From positions 124,001 through 188,000 of the forward strand of contig BGZK01000220.1 in assembly GCA_005406025.1 (NCBI GenBank): a DNA stretch of 64,000 nucleotides, written 5' to 3'. This document shows positions 61,411 to 64,000 of this stretch, piece after piece. A program made the position numbers and the translations under genes. The notes beneath the pieces were generated by a model that had not been told where the DNA came from, ran no database searches, and saw only the letters and a program-made list of their open reading frames with translations. The stretch comes from Eumeta japonica (Eukaryota > Arthropoda > Insecta > Lepidoptera > Psychidae). How positions within the stretch are numbered: the first letter of the stretch is position 1; each line of letters starts with the position of its first letter.

Positions 61411-61766
61411 CTAGCCCCGTCCAAATCGGAACCGTTACACGTAGCGAAATCGAAATGGCAAACGGGACAAAGAGCAGAATCGTTAATCGAGCAGAATGTG
61501 GAAAATTGTAACCGGAAGATATCGAAATGGAACCATGGACTTGATTGAGTTTGGGGGGAAAATTAGAATCAAGGGTATGTTTAAAATTGGAATAAGGAGC
61601 AGTACAGAGATCAGAATTGAGGGCAGGACTAGAATTAGAATCGAGAGTGAGGCAAATTTTCATCGAGAGAAGGACTGTAATCATGATTAATATTGTGACA
61701 AGTCATTACCAAAGATGAAGGAGATTATTAAATGTCCACTCACGTGGAGCCGCAGGCGGAAGCTAG
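61411..61766 (+). mobile_element. Short non-autonomous element with purine-rich core
   Basis: The left end 'ctagccccgtccaaatcgg' corresponds to the left end of the element at 52677, including the flanking 'cctaaattttgttttgat' against 'cctaaatcttattttgat'. The right end is 'cacgtggagccgcaggcgg' followed by aagctag|t. The core is made of gaaatcgaaatgg, agaatcaaggg and gagatcagaattgag words. The plus frames in it are composition artefacts. Confidence 0.6.
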
Positions 61767-61769
61767 TAT

Positions 61770-62545
61770 ATGCACGTATCTTTCCTAATAAAAATATAAC
61801 TTGTTATTACACATATACGTACAGTATATGTATATATATATACAAAGTCCTGACTGACTCATTGATTAATCAACGCCCAGTTCAGATCTTTGGACTTGGC
61901 AAAAATTTTGCACTTTAGGATGACCAAAGACTAAGGGGGGAAATCCCAAAATTCAATCTCTTAAATGAGTAAGATGGGGGTTCATAGTTACATGAAAAAT
62001 CGAATTTATTTTGGCTTGTGACTTAAGTTTTTTATGAATTAGTGCTTAGACTAGATTTTGACTATCTTTTTGTTCACGTCTTTGCTTTTGTAAACTTGTT
62101 TTTTTATATTCAAACCTTTAGAAACCCGTCCCACATTCAGTTCCCTAACGAAGAAAATAAACATAAATAATAAAACTTATGTAGTATTTGTTTTATGTAA
62201 ATATTAGCTTTTACATAGCTTCACTTACGCACAAAACCTTTTTTTTTTCGGGATAAATGTAGTGTATAAATTAATCTAGAACCTCAACTATTTATTTACA
62301 CTGACAAATCAATTACTTTTTCTGATTTAAATAGAGTTTCTGATTTTTTAAATTCAGATAAAAAAACTAGTTTTCTTTTAATTCGAAAATTTGTAGATGT
62401 ACTCCAATAGAAAATAAGCAATATTTTCCTAAAAATTCACACATTAGAGTAGTGAATTGTGGTATAATTCACTACTCTGAATTATGGTATAATTCACAAC
62501 TCTAAAAAAAAATAAAGAAAGCGACGTTAAGCCAAAAATATATCC
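61770..62545. other. AT-rich non-coding stretch with a local duplication
   Basis: 62445-62505 contains a 13 bp stem (agagtagtgaatt / aattcactactct) and a diverged tandem copy of the same block ending in aattcacaactct. No gene is supported. Confidence 0.5.
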
Positions 62546-62547
62546 AA

Positions 62548-62738
62548 TTAGCTTTTCCTCGCGGCTTCGCTCACGTGGACGTAACAAAGACAGAAGCGTT
62601 ATCTATGTTGAAACCGAAATCGTGTAATTGAGATCGGGACCGACTTCAAGATCTTGGTTGACATAGTGCTCAATCAATTTAAAAAAATGAAAACATCTAT
62701 TGTATGTACACGGGGGTGGAGCCGCGGACGAATGCTAG
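62548..62738 (+). mobile_element. Short non-autonomous element, third copy
   Basis: The left end 'ttagcttttcctcgcggctt' and the right end 'cgggggtggagccgcggacg' followed by aatgctag|t are inverted relative to each other. The core is short and purine-rich (gaaaccgaaatcg, gagatcgggaccg). It is the smallest member, about 190 bp, with the best paired ends. Confidence 0.6.
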
Positions 62739-62744
62739 TTTAAG

Positions 62745-63212
62745 AAAAATTAAGTAAGTCACCAACTACCAATTCTTATATTACGTATACCTCGTATATC
62801 GTATGCTTGACGATTTAATAATATACTTTACTCATTATAAAGTTTTACGTCTTCCAGACTCTGGATCGCACTTATTGAAGTCAGGATAGGTTAAGATAGC
62901 GCTTAAAATGAGAAAATAAAACAGTATTTTTTCAACTCTACACAATGTTTTCTCTCTTTTCCATTTATTATTTATTATACACGGTGTTACAAGGTGAGTA
63001 GAACGACCGACACAGGATGGTGAGAGGTGTCGATAAGTTTTAGTTTATGTGGATTTGGCATTACGGATAAGTATCGATTTTCAACATGATGAACGTCGCC
63101 TCTTTGAATTTTATTAGGTTATTTAAATAGAGCACTTTCACGCCGTTGGATCGGCCGTGGGGTACGCTCAGCCTGGCCGCCAAGATCTCCATACATTAAT
63201 TCTATCGATTTC
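62745..63212. other. Non-coding stretch downstream of the receptor exon
   Basis: No supported gene. A mildly GC-rich patch lies at 63135-63190. Confidence 0.35.
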
Positions 63213-63218
63213 TTTATT
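63213..63218 (-). terminator. Candidate polyadenylation signal
   Basis: AATAAA on the minus strand, about 230 bases past the stop codon of the receptor exon. Position and motif fit, but such hexamers are common in AT-rich DNA. Confidence 0.35.
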
Positions 63219-63446
63219 GGAGGTAGGTATTATAATAAAGTCAATACTTATTGGTATAGAATAAGTATTTTTTTTAATAAATAAGAAGCAATGATTTAGT
63301 ACAATGCTTGACAACGAAGTTATTAATTAACTATTGCTGTTACTTACATTTAAATATAGGGTAAGATGATCTAATAATAGGAAACTTAGTGCAATGGCTT
63401 AAATTTAAATTATCTACTTAGGTTACAATATTTGTTAGTCGAAGTT

Positions 63447-64000
63447 TTAAACCCTCGTATATTTTTCTATACACCAAATATAAAGATTCGATGGCCTTAA
63501 ATATGTCTCCCATAACAATCGCATTGCCTTGGTTCCATACGGAGAAATGATGCTCGCAGCACAAATGTAAATCCCTCCTGCAAAATATAATATTTTCCAA
63601 TAACTTATGCTAGCATCAGAAACTAGAACAGTCTGAAGTGTTTCGATAAGCGTAAGGAAGTTAGTGCTGAAAAATATTAAAATTGCCCTCTTCATTTTCA
63701 CGCGTCTGCTCATGGCGCACGCCCCACAGTCCAATTCAGGCGCCGTTTCTTTTGCTAACGTGATCATAACTTTGGTGTACAATACTAGGTTTCCAATCGC
63801 GATTACTGTTCCCAACCCGAGCAAATTGATAATGATCAACGTTATCACATTGATAGTCTGTAAAAAGTGGGACGTCAATAATGGCACGGTCGAATGTAAC
63901 AGCGGCAGACCCCAACCGAAAACTGTCGTCATGAGCATCAACCGAGTCGATGTTCCGGTGTATATTTTCGCCAACGACAAATAGGACGCAAAAGATACGA
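63447..64000 (-). CDS. C-terminal exon of a putative seven-transmembrane receptor (partial)
   Basis: The frame is open from the window edge to a stop at 63447-63449. It codes about 183 residues, so the gene starts to the right of the window; any methionine here is internal. Counting from 63980, hydrophobic membrane segments lie at about residues 14-34 (LMLMTTVFGWGLPLL), 44-74, 98-120 and 128-147, separated by short loops, with a basic stretch (RRVKMKR) before the third. This matches TM4 to TM7 of a G-protein-coupled-receptor-like protein, with a short cytoplasmic tail of about 30 residues. The last segment ends in SPYG where class A receptors have NPxxY, and the GWGLP in TM4 recalls family B-like receptors, so the family is unresolved. 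The protein would sit in the plasma membrane. An unrelated multi-pass protein is possible. Confidence 0.6.
   Translation of the reverse strand, partial: VSFASYLSLAKIYTGTSTRLMLMTTVFGWGLPLLHSTVPLLTSHFLQTINVITLIIINLLGLGTVIAIGNLVLYTKVMITLAKETAPELDCGACAMSRRVKMKRAILIFFSTNFLTLIETLQTVLVSDASISYWKILYFAGGIYICAASIISPYGTKAMRLLWETYLRPSNLYIWCIEKYTRV

Noticed and set aside
63664..63984. 106-codon plus-strand frame
   Set aside because: Shadow of the minus-strand membrane protein, which has clear membrane segments and stays open to the window edge.

Overview
This is about 64 kb of AT-rich eukaryotic nuclear DNA, most likely from an insect and probably a moth or butterfly. Three things point that way: the transposon set (piggyBac, several mariner lineages, jockey/CR1-like and RTE-like LINEs, tRNA-derived SINEs), a 17.4-18.1 kb repeat whose ends resemble a dispersed lepidopteran family, and small elements ending in a GC hairpin plus CTAG. 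Species cannot be named. I see no bacterial-style operons, rRNA, true tRNA genes or CRISPR.

Host coding content is minimal. The only convincing host exon is at the right edge (63447 to the window end, minus strand). It encodes about 180 residues with four membrane-spanning segments, apparently the C-terminal part of a seven-transmembrane receptor whose 5' exons lie outside the window. The rest is intergenic or intronic.

Layout: 0.2-2.3 kb holds SINE pieces and a jockey-like LINE whose middle is replaced by another repeat. 2.3-13 kb is AT-rich, with one GC island, an (AT)n tract and a mariner remnant. 13-16 kb has a LINE 3' end and a decayed mariner (lineage A). 16.6-20 kb has SINEs and the lepidopteran-type repeat. 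22.6-24 kb has a larger LINE fragment with reverse-transcriptase motifs. 27.7-29.0 kb has a second mariner lineage (C). 30.26-31.46 kb has another lineage-A mariner in reverse. 32.56-35.03 kb is a structurally complete piggyBac flanked by TTAA, with both terminal repeats and all three catalytic aspartates but a frameshifted transposase. 38-40 kb has an RTE tail and small repeats. 52-55.5 kb has several small repeats and a lineage-B mariner remnant. 57.1-57.4 kb is a target-duplicated repeat containing a perfect 72 bp palindrome. 59.4-60 kb is a nested fold-back structure. 61.4-62.7 kb has two small purine-rich inverted-repeat elements.

Two patterns stand out. First, there are many near-perfect short-loop inverted repeats, often with a 4-nt loop. 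Two of them lie inside transposase reading frames, where one arm is recognisably original coding sequence and the other is a new inverted copy, as expected from template-switch (snap-back) mutation. Second, GC-rich islands of roughly 0.1-0.7 kb are spaced through an otherwise AT-rich gene desert and could be cis-regulatory. I found no convincing new multi-gene system.
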